A stretch of DNA of 64,000 nt, taken from IMG/VR virus record IMGVR_UViG_3300007754_000008, positions 1 to 64,000 of that record. One strand, given 5' to 3'. This stretch comes from a virus. The notes beneath the pieces are model-generated. The model was not told the DNA's origin. It made no database searches and saw only the letters and a program-made list of their open reading frames with translations. The position numbers were made by a program, and so were the translations under genes. The first letter of the stretch is position 1, and each line of letters opens with the position of its first letter. Positions 51,051 through 58,574 of this stretch are shown here, in pieces.

Positions 51051-52740
51051 AATAGCAGGACCACCAGGTACAGGTAAGACAACTAAATTAGTTGAAATAT
51101 ATTATAAACATTTAGTAGAAAAATACTCTCCTACAGATATGATAGTTATATCTCACACTAATACGGCAGCAGATCATATTAGAAGTAAAATATATGATGA
51201 TGAAAGTATTGATGACTTTCAAAAGAAAACAGGTCATGAAATTTTTCATTTAGTAAAACAATCAAAAGCATCTTTGGAAGAAAATGTAACTACAGTTCAT
51301 AAGTTTTGTAAGAATCGTATAAAAGGAAAAGCTTTCTTAATTGAAGATTATGACATTTTAAAAACTTTGTATCCAATGTTTGATAAATACACATCAAATA
51401 AAAAATTTAACAGCGTACAAGGTTTGTTTGCAGCACATCCTTTTTTTAAATTTAAAAGTTATGCAAAAGATAATGGTCGAGAAGTATTAGATTACTATAG
51501 AAGTTTAACTTTTGAAGAAAAAGAAGACTATCAGTATACCGCTGAAGAATTAATTAAAATGCAAGAGTATTATATTAAATTTAAAGCTAATGAAAAAATT
51601 AATGGAAGAACTACAAAAATAATTGACTTTCAAGACATGGTAGAGGACTTTTATAATAACAAAGAAGAATCAGAAAAATTATGTAAGGATATAAAAATAT
51701 TAATAGTCGATGAGGCACAAGACTCAAGTGTAATACAGAGAAAAGCTGAAGAAGTAATGTCAAAGAATGTAGATTACTTCTACAAAGCAGGAGATCCAGA
51801 CCAGTCTATATTTGAGTTTGCAGGAGCTGATCCTGATTCTTTTCATAAGGAGTTTGCTAATCCAGAAACAGAACTAGAAGATGGTTATCGATGTCCAAGA
51901 GTTATAAACGAATACTGTAAAAAGATAATACAAGATATCTGGCGAGAATATAATTATACCAGAGTATGGAAACCACGAGAAGAATTAGATGAAAACGGAA
52001 ACAGAACAGGTGTGGTTGTAGAGGGAGAAATGTATTATTTATCAGATTTGGCGCAAGACCCTTTTGCGTCAGAATTAAAAAATAGAATATTAAATACAGA
52101 TGAAAACTTTATGTTTACTTATAGAGGTGGTGAACCAAGAGATATGATAAACTATATCATGCAGATAGGAATTCCTGTTAAAATACCAGATAAGGAAAAA
52201 AGTAAATTTAAATTTAAATATCCAACCAGCGACGTTAAAAACCAAAGAGAATTCTTGGGTTTTTCAAAAGGCGAACACAAATCTTTAACTAAAATTAAAG
52301 CGATGTTTAAAGGTATGGACCCACAATATCAATTAAAAACAATTGAACAATTAGAAGCTGTAGACAGTGGTAGCTATGATCTTAAGTGGTTAGTCGACAA
52401 AGGGTTTGTCGTCCCTGGTGTAAAAAATATAGATGACTTTCAAAAGATTAGTAAAGTTCCAACAATTCAAATGAAAAATTACATTAGAGAAATTGTCAAC
52501 AACAATAGAGACTTAGAAAAGAAAAGAGTGTTTTTAGAAAACATACATACAATTAAAGGTAAAGAATTCGATAACGTGGTATTTGATTTTAAATTAACAA
52601 GACAAGAAAAACCGTTTTCAAAAAAGAGAATGAAGTTTGTTGCATGTTCTCGTGCAAGGAAAACTTTATGGTTATTAAAAAGTACAGCTAATTTAACATT
52701 TGCAGGAAAGGAGGATACTTATGAGCAAAGTTTGGGATAA
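51037..52740 (+). CDS. UvrD/Rep-type SF1 helicase, 567 aa
   Basis: A 3'-5' DNA helicase, presumably for the phage fork. Walker A is GPPGTGKTTK (residues 6-15), motif Ia ISHTNTAADHIR, motif II LIVDEAQDSS, motif III GDPDQSIFEFAG, motif IV/V GYRCPRVI and NIHTIKGKEFDNVV, and motif VI FVACSRARKTLWLL. All hallmarks of the UvrD/Rep family are present. Its 567 residues are shorter than UvrD (720) because the 2B region is compact. It overlaps the DUF3310 gene by 20 bases. Confidence 0.88.
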   Translation: MIKIRIAGPPGTGKTTKLVEIYYKHLVEKYSPTDMIVISHTNTAADHIRSKIYDDESIDDFQKKTGHEIFHLVKQSKASLEENVTTVHKFCKNRIKGKAFLIEDYDILKTLYPMFDKYTSNKKFNSVQGLFAAHPFFKFKSYAKDNGREVLDYYRSLTFEEKEDYQYTAEELIKMQEYYIKFKANEKINGRTTKIIDFQDMVEDFYNNKEESEKLCKDIKILIVDEAQDSSVIQRKAEEVMSKNVDYFYKAGDPDQSIFEFAGADPDSFHKEFANPETELEDGYRCPRVINEYCKKIIQDIWREYNYTRVWKPREELDENGNRTGVVVEGEMYYLSDLAQDPFASELKNRILNTDENFMFTYRGGEPRDMINYIMQIGIPVKIPDKEKSKFKFKYPTSDVKNQREFLGFSKGEHKSLTKIKAMFKGMDPQYQLKTIEQLEAVDSGSYDLKWLVDKGFVVPGVKNIDDFQKISKVPTIQMKNYIREIVNNNRDLEKKRVFLENIHTIKGKEFDNVVFDFKLTRQEKPFSKKRMKFVACSRARKTLWLLKSTANLTFAGKEDTYEQSLG

Positions 52741-52966
52741 ACAACACGGAGGATCACATTATCAAAAATTTAAAATTCAACCAAGTAAATTTGTTGTGGA
52801 AAACGAATTGCTTTTTCCAGAAGGGTGCGCTATAAAATATATCTGTCGTCACAGATTGAAAGGAAAAAGAGAGGATATATTGAAGGCTATACACTTTTTA
52901 GAAATGATACTTGAAAGAGATTATAAAGAAGTAGAAAAATCAAACACATGGGGGATAGTTAAATGA
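52721..52966 (+). CDS. DUF3310 protein, 81 aa
   Basis: GGAGG lies before the ATG at 52721; the upstream ATG at 52700 is rejected. The chain GGSHYQKFKIQPSKFVVEN, CAIKYICRH and DILKAIHFLEMIL is the typical DUF3310 helical signature. The same domain occurs in T7 gp1.7, known as a nucleotide kinase, though kinase activity here is not implied. It overlaps polA by four bases. Confidence 0.85.
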   Translation: MSKVWDKQHGGSHYQKFKIQPSKFVVENELLFPEGCAIKYICRHRLKGKREDILKAIHFLEMILERDYKEVEKSNTWGIVK

Positions 52967-54954
52967 TACCAGAATTAGACGAATTAGATGCAATAACAAA
53001 TGGTGATGTTGTTGCTGTCGACTTAGAGACGCACGATCCATACCTCAAGACTCACGGATCAGGGGCCATAATAGGTAAAGGTAAAGTATGTGGTATTGCT
53101 GTAGCATTTAAAGATGTGAAATTATATTACCCGATAGCACACAAAGGAGACAACCATGGTGTAAATAGAGTCTGGAAAAAATTAAATAAAACAATCTTTC
53201 AAAACGAAAATATAACTAAAGTATTTCACAATGCTATGTACGACGTTTGTTGGATACGTGCAGCTACACGTATGATGTTAAAAGGACCTATATACGATAC
53301 CATGATCGCGGCATCTATTATTGATGAAAACAGACAAAAATACAGTCTAGATTCCTTAGCAAAAGATTATTTAAATGATAATAAATATAAATATGATTTA
53401 ACAGATAAATCAAAAAGAGATCACGGTATATCCGATCCAATGACTAACATGCATGAACTACCATATGATTTAGTTGCAGAATATGCAGAACAGGACGTGT
53501 CACTTACACTACGACTTTGGAACAAATTTGAAAAGATAATTAAAACTCCTATAGGAACAGAATCAAAAAATAAAAAAACTTTAGAAAATATATTTGATAT
53601 TGAAACAAGATTGTTTCCGTGTCTTGTTGATATGAGATTTTTAGGAGTAAGAGTTGATGAAGAGAAAGCAAAAACATTTGGCGACACTCTTAAAAAAGAA
53701 CAAGCAGAAATATTAAAAACAATAAAAAGAGAAACTAATCTTAATATAGATATTTGGGCTGCAGATTCTATTCAGCCTTTACTAGATCATCAAAAAATTA
53801 CAGATTATAAAGTTACGCCTAAAACAGGACGAGCTAGTATAACAAAACTATATTTAGAATCACACACAAATAAGTATTTAAAAATGATTGCAAAAGCCAG
53901 ACAGTTAGATAAACTATTCAACACTTTTGTAATCGGTATTTTAAAATTTATACACAAAGGCAGAATACACGCAGACATAAATCAAATAAGATCAGACCAA
54001 GGGGGAACAGTTACCGGTAGATTTTCTATGCGTAATCCGAACCTACAACAGATTCCAGCACGAAGTGAGTTAGGTAGTAAAATAAGAGAATTATTTCTGC
54101 CAGAAAAAGGTCACAAGTGGGGATCATTTGACTACTCACAACAAGAGCCTAGACTGGTCGTGCACTATGCTTTGAAGAATGGCTTCCATGGAGCCGAGGA
54201 AATGGCCGAAGAATATAATGAGAACCCGAGCACTGATTTTCACAAAATCGTTGCTAGAATGGCTAAAATCACCAGGAAACAGGCAAAAACGATTAACTTA
54301 GGCTTATTCTATGGAATGGGTAAGAATAAACTAGCTAGATCTTTAGAATTAGAAAACGACGAAGCAAAAGAATTATTTGAAAAATACCACAGTCAAGTGC
54401 CTTTTGTGCGTAAATTATCACAAGGGCTACAAGATTTTGCAGAAAGAAATAAAAACATATACACTTTAGAAGACAGATTCTGTAGGTTTGATAAATGGGA
54501 ACCCATAAATAAGGAATGGAACGCTGAGAAAGGTATATTTGAAATAAGTGAATACAAAGAAGTTGATGGCGTAAAACAGATAGTTAAATCACCTGTGCCT
54601 ATTCTAAAAAAAGAAGAAGCAGAACACAGGTATCTTGCAGAGCTTACTAAAAATTCTCAACCAGGGGATGCTAATCTTAAATACTTTGATAAACACTATA
54701 GACCAGCATTTACTTACAAAGCTTTAAACAGATTGATACAAGGATCAGCAGCAGATATGACAAAAAAGGCTATGGTAAAGCTTTATGAACAAGGTATAGT
54801 GCCTCATATACAAATTCATGATGAACTTTGTTTTTCAATAAGTAATGACGATCAAGCTGTAAAAATAAAAAATATTATGAAGAATGTTATAAAATTAAAA
54901 GTTCCTAATAAAGTGGACTATGAATCTGGACCTAATTGGGGTAATATAAAATAG
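52963..54954 (+). CDS. DNA polymerase I-type (family A) replicative polymerase
   Basis: 663 residues. The 3'-5' exonuclease has D20/E22 (AVDLETHDP), N90/D94 (HNAMYD) and Y174/D178 (YAEQD). The polymerase has motif A GSFDYSQQEPR with D390, the O-helix RKQAKTINLGLFYG (438-451), and motif C HDE (619-621). The residue aligning with E. coli Phe762 is Leu446. An insertion of about 70 residues (505-585, CRFDKWEP onward) precedes ALNRLIQGSAADM; the same insertion marks HMO-2011/SIO1-like enzymes. No 5'-3' exonuclease domain is present. Confidence 0.93.
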   Translation: MIPELDELDAITNGDVVAVDLETHDPYLKTHGSGAIIGKGKVCGIAVAFKDVKLYYPIAHKGDNHGVNRVWKKLNKTIFQNENITKVFHNAMYDVCWIRAATRMMLKGPIYDTMIAASIIDENRQKYSLDSLAKDYLNDNKYKYDLTDKSKRDHGISDPMTNMHELPYDLVAEYAEQDVSLTLRLWNKFEKIIKTPIGTESKNKKTLENIFDIETRLFPCLVDMRFLGVRVDEEKAKTFGDTLKKEQAEILKTIKRETNLNIDIWAADSIQPLLDHQKITDYKVTPKTGRASITKLYLESHTNKYLKMIAKARQLDKLFNTFVIGILKFIHKGRIHADINQIRSDQGGTVTGRFSMRNPNLQQIPARSELGSKIRELFLPEKGHKWGSFDYSQQEPRLVVHYALKNGFHGAEEMAEEYNENPSTDFHKIVARMAKITRKQAKTINLGLFYGMGKNKLARSLELENDEAKELFEKYHSQVPFVRKLSQGLQDFAERNKNIYTLEDRFCRFDKWEPINKEWNAEKGIFEISEYKEVDGVKQIVKSPVPILKKEEAEHRYLAELTKNSQPGDANLKYFDKHYRPAFTYKALNRLIQGSAADMTKKAMVKLYEQGIVPHIQIHDELCFSISNDDQAVKIKNIMKNVIKLKVPNKVDYESGPNWGNIK

Positions 54955-54963
54955 GAGGAAAAT

Positions 54964-55059
54964 ATGGAAAAAGTAAAACAAGTATGGGCACTAGCTGTAG
55001 CTAATAAAAAAATAGCTATTGGTGTGGTTGTTGCTATTATCATAATAATCTTAATATAA
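54964..55059 (+). CDS. Single-span membrane peptide, 31 aa
   Basis: TAGGAGG lies before the ATG. Residues 17-31 form one hydrophobic helix (KIAIGVVVAIIIIILI) after a basic N-terminus with VWALAVANKK. This type of short membrane peptide follows polA in pelagic phages. It may act at the host membrane. Confidence 0.62.
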   Translation: MEKVKQVWALAVANKKIAIGVVVAIIIIILI

Positions 55060-55072
55060 TATTTTATGATAC

Positions 55073-55723
55073 ATGGCCTATTTAAATGCAAACATTCCTG
55101 TGACTTATGCACAGATCAGGAGAGAATATCTCTATGACCTTACCGGACATCATGGAGAAGCTGAAGACTGTATTATCTTTGGCTTGGCATCGATTACAGG
55201 GCGGCCTATACTCTTTCATGCAATTATGGAAAATGGTGCTGTCTTCTATCGTCTCCCTATTTCAGCCTTCATTCAAAGAGGATTTGATGTCCAGGAAGTA
55301 CCTAGGTATAGACTTGATGAGTTGGAGCTCTGGAATTGCTTTAGTTACTATCCTGCTGTTACTTCTTATGATCTCTTAGACGGACAATCAGGAAAATTTT
55401 TAGGTAAAGATAAAAAATGGCGCAAAGGTGCTTATTTATTTACTGTTGACTGGGCACATCCAGAGAGTAATATAGTAGATACAGATCATTCTGAAATTCC
55501 GCACGAACACAAGTGCGCACACATAATGGCCTTGGAAGATGGCAATTATGCTGCCCAACCCAACAATAGAATTATATGGAATATTCCATCTTTTACTGTT
55601 AAAGATGAAGTTCCGTTTGATTGGAAGGTCCAAACTTCCGATTGGAATGTTGAAGATAGTGGTAAATGGAAAACAGAAGACACCGATAAGTTCTTCTATG
55701 ATGTGGAGGAAAAAGATGGTTAA
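55073..55723 (+). CDS. Conserved phage protein, 216 aa
   Basis: The N-terminal MAYLNANIPVTYAQIRREYLY and the GHHGEAEDCIIFGLASI segment match a family present in many marine phages, including T4-like cyanophages. The C-terminus is Asp/Trp-rich. No function is known. The ATG at 55073 has no clear SD; translation might start by coupling or on a leaderless message. Confidence 0.65.
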   Translation: MAYLNANIPVTYAQIRREYLYDLTGHHGEAEDCIIFGLASITGRPILFHAIMENGAVFYRLPISAFIQRGFDVQEVPRYRLDELELWNCFSYYPAVTSYDLLDGQSGKFLGKDKKWRKGAYLFTVDWAHPESNIVDTDHSEIPHEHKCAHIMALEDGNYAAQPNNRIIWNIPSFTVKDEVPFDWKVQTSDWNVEDSGKWKTEDTDKFFYDVEEKDG

Positions 55724-55772
55724 AAAATTATGGAAAAAATTTATAAACTGGCTTTTTGACTGGCAAAAATGA
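55716..55772 (+). CDS. Micro-ORF, 18 aa
   Basis: GTGGAGG is placed seven bases before the ATG, better than most genes here. The ATG overlaps the previous frame by eight bases and the stop overlaps the next ATG. The peptide (MVKKLWKKFINWLFDWQK) is an amphipathic helix with three Trp and six Lys: a membrane-surface peptide is likely. It is short but the signals are strong. Confidence 0.5.
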   Translation: MVKKLWKKFINWLFDWQK

Positions 55773-55951
55773 ATAAATGTAAACGATGCAATCATGACTG
55801 CCATTGTGGAGGCAGAGAACATATTGATGAATATAGAGATATTTGTCAATGTGGACAATGTGATTGTCAACAAGGTAAAGCTGAAGATTCAACATATGAA
55901 AACAACGGTGTTGTTGTCGATGACACTGGAGAATGTGATAGCTGTCAATGA
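55769..55951 (+). CDS. Cys-rich metal-binding protein, 60 aa
   Basis: ATGA overlap. Ten of the 60 residues are Cys (KCKRCNHDCHC, then CQCGQCDC, then CDSC), with acidic residues between, giving a metallothionein-like pattern. It may bind two zinc ions or another metal. It ends in a four-base overlap with the next gene. Family not recognised. Confidence 0.6.
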   Translation: MNKCKRCNHDCHCGGREHIDEYRDICQCGQCDCQQGKAEDSTYENNGVVVDDTGECDSCQ

Positions 55952-56202
55952 TTGAAAAATTAATGACAATGCTGGTAGGAATTTTATTGGCTCTAGCTGG
56001 CTGGAGTCTATCTAGAACATTTGAACTTTCAACTATTCAGGCAGTCCACGAAGATAAAGTACACAAACTAGAAAGACACGTAGAAAAATTACAAGATAAA
56101 ATGGATCAGATGATGGATTCAGATGAAGAAATTATGGAGCAACATAAAAAATTATTTGAAGCTTTAGAAAATCAACCATCAACAGGGTATAATTATAACT
56201 AA
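55948..56202 (+). CDS. Membrane-anchored coiled-coil protein, 84 aa
   Basis: ATGA overlap. Residues 1-22 form a membrane span (LVGILLALAGWSL). Residues 28-75 are a Glu/Lys/Met coiled coil. The layout fits inner-membrane spanin or an anchored regulator. No function can be assigned. Confidence 0.58.
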   Translation: MIEKLMTMLVGILLALAGWSLSRTFELSTIQAVHEDKVHKLERHVEKLQDKMDQMMDSDEEIMEQHKKLFEALENQPSTGYNYN

Positions 56203-56615
56203 TGGCACTTAAAATTTCTGAAGAAGCCGCCGTACAAATGCCGATGAAAACGGTAGCCTCGCTGATCGCGATGGTCGCGATTGGTACCTGGGCATATTTT
56301 GGAATCATTGAGACTCAAAACAAAATTTTAACACAAGTAGAACTAATGGCTAAAGATTTAACTGAAAATACAGAATTTAGAATCAAATGGCCGCGGGGTC
56401 AACTTGGTTCGCTTCCGGCAGATTCCGAACAATTTATGATGATCGAGGATTTATACAAGACCACGGAGAAGATAAATGCACACATAGAGAATATGGCTTT
56501 AAACAAGGTCAACATAGAATTTTTAAGAAAACAAATGGATAAAGTTTTAGAAGATATAGAAGAATTAAAAGACGCTAATAGAGAAATCCATTATAAAAAT
56601 GGAGGCCAACAATGA
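56202..56615 (+). CDS. Membrane-anchored coiled-coil protein, 137 aa
   Basis: TAATG overlap. A membrane span at residues 17-36 (KTVASLIAMVAIGTWAYFG) is followed by a helical domain with SLPADSEQFMMIEDLYKT and KVLEDIEELKDA. The family occurs in cyanophages and pelagic phages. A spanin or holin-partner role is possible. The following gene overlaps by four bases. Confidence 0.6.
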   Translation: MALKISEEAAVQMPMKTVASLIAMVAIGTWAYFGIIETQNKILTQVELMAKDLTENTEFRIKWPRGQLGSLPADSEQFMMIEDLYKTTEKINAHIENMALNKVNIEFLRKQMDKVLEDIEELKDANREIHYKNGGQQ

Positions 56616-56824
56616 TTGAAGCTGTTATAGGATTATTAATGTTTGTAGGAGGAGAGATCAAGGAGGCACGTATTCAAGACTCGATGGGAGTTTGTCTTCG
56701 ACATAAACGTGAAGCTGAAAGGACCTATTCTGAATCAGTAACCTACAAATGTTGGAAAGGTAAAGCTGAATTAGAAGATAATATTGATGGCTCTAAATCA
56801 ATTAAAAAATTAATTATTGAATAA
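56612..56824 (+). CDS. Small conserved protein with hydrophobic N-terminus, 70 aa
   Basis: ATGA overlap. The N-terminal MIEAVIGLLMFVGGEIKEARI is a short signal-like helix. Two Cys (VCLRHKRE and KCWKGK) could form a disulphide after export. The end IDGSKSIKKLIIE is conserved in marine phages. Function unknown. Confidence 0.6.
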   Translation: MIEAVIGLLMFVGGEIKEARIQDSMGVCLRHKREAERTYSESVTYKCWKGKAELEDNIDGSKSIKKLIIE

Positions 56825-56826
56825 TC

Positions 56827-57018
56827 ATGGCTAAACAAAACGCATTACAACGAATAGACTCTCACGAAAAATTATGCAGAATTATGCAGAAACAAACTTA
56901 CGAAAAAATGCACAAACTAGAAAAACAAATTAATAGAATAGAAAGTATTCTATTAGTATCTGTAGGGGCTTTAATTACTGGTATGGCCTACGTTATATTT
57001 ACTCTGCTAACAAAATAG
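56827..57018 (+). CDS. Small protein with C-terminal membrane span, 63 aa
   Basis: The N-terminal 40 residues are a basic coiled coil, followed by one span (SILLVSVGALITGMAYVIFTLL). This resembles XhlA/haemolysin-type phage proteins only in layout. A lysis or holin-partner role is inferred. Confidence 0.55.
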   Translation: MAKQNALQRIDSHEKLCRIMQKQTYEKMHKLEKQINRIESILLVSVGALITGMAYVIFTLLTK

Positions 57019-57140
57019 TGAATCAAAAAAAGAACCCGATTGCAAAGATTTTAAGAAATAGACGTTATCGTCAACTTGTGGTAAAAAATAAGAAAATATA
57101 TAATAGAAAAAAAAACAATGACAAGATTCGACAAGATTAA
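57018..57140 (+). CDS. Basic conserved peptide, 40 aa
   Basis: A GTG start overlaps the preceding stop (TAGTG). The chain, NQKKNPIAKILRNRRYRQLV then KKIYNRKKK, has an arrangement of KNPIAKILR plus RKKK that I have seen in many pelagic phage small proteins. It is highly basic and probably binds nucleic acid. The C-terminus overlaps the next gene by 23 bases. Confidence 0.5.
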   Translation: MNQKKNPIAKILRNRRYRQLVVKNKKIYNRKKNNDKIRQD

Positions 57141-57333
57141 TATTCCAACACAAGTTGTAAATGGAAACTGTCCGTACTGTGGTGAAGAAAGTATATTTGT
57201 TTCTATATACAAAACTATTTTTAGATGCATAACATGTGGCTCAGACATTGAACAAAAAATAAATGGTAAAATTAGTTATATGCCTCACGTTACAGGCAAA
57301 GATGAAATTAATATAAGACAATTTAATGAGTAA
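57118..57333 (+). CDS. Zinc-ribbon protein, 71 aa
   Basis: Two CxxC knuckles (NCPYCGEES and RCITCGSD) 20 residues apart form a zinc ribbon, followed by the conserved KINGKISYMP. The ATG lies in the preceding frame with AAAAAAAA upstream and no SD. Probably nucleic-acid-binding. Confidence 0.65.
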   Translation: MTRFDKINIPTQVVNGNCPYCGEESIFVSIYKTIFRCITCGSDIEQKINGKISYMPHVTGKDEINIRQFNE

Positions 57334-57469
57334 AAAAAGCTCTTTTGGTAAAATAACTAAACCTCAACGCGATAAACCTAGAAAAAGACCTGGACGTCAC
57401 AAGAAAAACCGTAATAAACACGAAAAAAGAATGGGAAAATATCGTGGAAAAGGTAAAAAAGGGCATTGA
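57326..57469 (+). CDS. Very basic peptide, 47 aa
   Basis: Begins in an eight-base overlap with the zinc-ribbon gene. More than 40 percent of residues are Lys, Arg or His, with KPRKRPGRHKKNRNKHEKR in the centre, a motif common in marine phages. A DNA- or RNA-binding role is likely. Its TTGA stop overlaps the -35 of the following promoter. Confidence 0.58.
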   Translation: MSKKSSFGKITKPQRDKPRKRPGRHKKNRNKHEKRMGKYRGKGKKGH

Positions 57470-57500
57470 CAAACATCCCTAGATATCCTATATATAGGAC
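57466..57500 (+). promoter_or_regulatory. Sigma-70 promoter producing a leaderless message
   Basis: TTGACA (57466-57471), 17 bp and TATATA (57489-57494). Seven bases on, at 57501, is the ATG of the next gene. So the transcript would have no leader. It is the cleanest -35/-10 pair in the window. Confidence 0.68.
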
Positions 57501-57737
57501 ATGAAAGACAGAGAAATAAATATAAACGTAACTAATATAACACCTAAACAATGGACTAATTTAGTTATAGAATTAAATCTTATGGCAAATGCCTGGAAAC
57601 CATATGGTCCTAAAATAAAACTAAAAACTAGAAATTTTGAAAGGATTATTAAATGGGGAAGGGTCACAGGTGACACTACTCGACCAAATAAACGAAGCCG
57701 CAAAAAATTGGGACAGGACGAAGAATTCGAAGTATAA
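57501..57737 (+). CDS. Conserved phage protein, 78 aa
   Basis: The chain EININVTNITPKQWTNLVIELNLMANAWKPYG matches a family widespread in marine phages; it usually ends near IIKWG. Here it goes on by 25 basic residues (RPNKRSRKKLGQDEE) in a region where another frame also appears coding. No SD; the start lies at the predicted transcription start. Function unknown. Confidence 0.62.
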   Translation: MKDREININVTNITPKQWTNLVIELNLMANAWKPYGPKIKLKTRNFERIIKWGRVTGDTTRPNKRSRKKLGQDEEFEV

Positions 57738-57822
57738 TGGACCTAATAATTTGGAACGACGAACTGTATCAACTGATTCCAGTGACAAAGAAGATGTTAG
57801 AGGGAATTGTAATAACAGCTGA
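57670..57822 (+). CDS. Possible small overlapping protein, 50 aa
   Basis: A GTG at 57670, with GGGAAGGG upstream, opens a frame reading TLLDQINEAAKNWDRTKNSKY. That opening resembles a short phage protein family that I know (LIDQINEA, WDxT). After SKYNG the frame goes on into sequence unlike the family, and overlaps the genes on both sides. It may be real, broken by a frameshift, or a remnant. Confidence 0.35.
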   Translation: MTLLDQINEAAKNWDRTKNSKYNGPNNLERRTVSTDSSDKEDVRGNCNNS

Positions 57823-57943
57823 GACAGATTGTTTTGAACTGTGTGATATATTGAGATTAAAATTAACGGGTTATGTAACTGAATTAAATTTACATATCAT
57901 GAATGATGGTAGTGGAAACTGGATTGGTTGTATGTGTAAATGA
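57737..57943 (+). CDS. Hypothetical protein, 68 aa
   Basis: The ATG overlaps the previous stop (TAATG). The chain has three Cys, an N-terminal beta strand (LIIWNDELYQLI) and a compact C-terminal region. Family not recognised. Confidence 0.5.
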   Translation: MDLIIWNDELYQLIPVTKKMLEGIVITAETDCFELCDILRLKLTGYVTELNLHIMNDGSGNWIGCMCK

Positions 57944-58044
57944 AAAAAAATAAAACATTACATGGATATTACTATGACGGTAAAACCGCATGGGAACTGT
58001 GGATAGACGATGATGGTAATATTACTCAAAAGAAAATGAAATAA
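57940..58044 (+). CDS. Small hypothetical protein, 34 aa
   Basis: ATGA overlap. The chain HGYYYDGKTAWELWIDDDGNI is a compact aromatic/acidic segment. It ends the plus-strand run just before the bidirectional hairpins. Function unknown. Confidence 0.48.
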   Translation: MKKNKTLHGYYYDGKTAWELWIDDDGNITQKKMK

Positions 58045-58109
58045 ACCTACCCCAAGAGGGATTAAAGGGATAGGTTATTGTGGTGAGAAGTCTTAGCCTT
58101 TACCACAAT
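58045..58109. terminator. Bidirectional hairpin pair between convergent genes
   Basis: Two stems follow the stop of the 34-residue gene: ACCTA with TAGGT (58045-58049, 58071-58075), helped by CCC/GGG, and ATTGTGGT with ACCACAAT (58077-58084, 58102-58109). They lie just before the 3' end of the minus-strand gene at 58126, so they can end transcription from both sides. Confidence 0.55.
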
Positions 58110-58125
58110 TCTGCCACATTGTCAA

Positions 58126-58344
58126 TTACGTATTGGTGTCTGGAACTTGCTGACAATAAAATTTTATAATAGTCCCATACTTATTCACATCTGAGGGTCC
58201 TATTTCTTTAGCCTTTTTTACAGACTCTTCATAGCCCGCCATAATGCATTCATAATGAGTGGGGTAATCCCCTGGCATTTGATGAGGGGCCATGCACTGT
58301 TGATAAACACTCGTGCAAATAATCATACTTAATATAAATTTCAT
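58126..58344 (-). CDS. Small secreted Cys-containing protein, 72 aa
   Basis: On the minus strand, GGAGAT precedes the ATG. The N-terminal 15-20 residues (MKFILSMIICTSVYQQC) form a signal-like helix. The rest has four further Cys-type residues and MPGDYPTHYECIMAGYEE. Exported phage proteins of this size act in the periplasm, for instance in lysis or exclusion, but no family is recognised. It diverges from the promoter at 58346. Confidence 0.58.
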   Translation of the reverse strand: MKFILSMIICTSVYQQCMAPHQMPGDYPTHYECIMAGYEESVKKAKEIGPSDVNKYGTIIKFYCQQVPDTNT

Positions 58345-58345
58345 C

Positions 58346-58373
58346 TTGACAAATCTCCATTCAATCCTATATA
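58346..58373 (+). promoter_or_regulatory. Sigma-70-type promoter
   Basis: TTGACA (58346-58351) and TATATA (58368-58373), with a 16-bp spacer. The start is near 58380, leaving a 20-base leader with AAAGGAA before the ATG at 58401. It lies divergently from the minus-strand gene. Confidence 0.58.
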
Positions 58374-58400
58374 GTCATCAGAAATAAATGAAAGGAACAT

Positions 58401-58574
58401 ATGACCGATATAACTAAATATAGAAATGTTTCGTTAACTCATGATACATACAAGACATTGATTAATTTGTCTAAGGTTTTATTACCAGATGCAAAGTTAT
58501 CAATTAGTAAAACTGTAGAATGTTTAGCAAATGAAAAAGCGAAAAAGTTAAATGGAAAAATTAAAAAAGGGTAG
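58401..58574 (+). CDS. Putative ribbon-helix-helix protein, 57 aa
   Basis: AAAGGAA precedes the ATG. The sequence YRNVSLTHDTYKTLINLSKV then LSISKTVECLANEKAKK fits the beta-helix-helix layout of Arc/CopG-like repressors. The first strand after TKYR would contact DNA. It is directly behind a good promoter and could control the neighbouring divergent genes. Not proven. Confidence 0.55.
   Translation: MTDITKYRNVSLTHDTYKTLINLSKVLLPDAKLSISKTVECLANEKAKKLNGKIKKG

Noticed and set aside
55066-55137. 23-codon frame with CKHSCDLC over the start of the 216-residue gene
   Set aside because: No SD and no conserved neighbours. The cysteines come from a shifted reading of the conserved gene.
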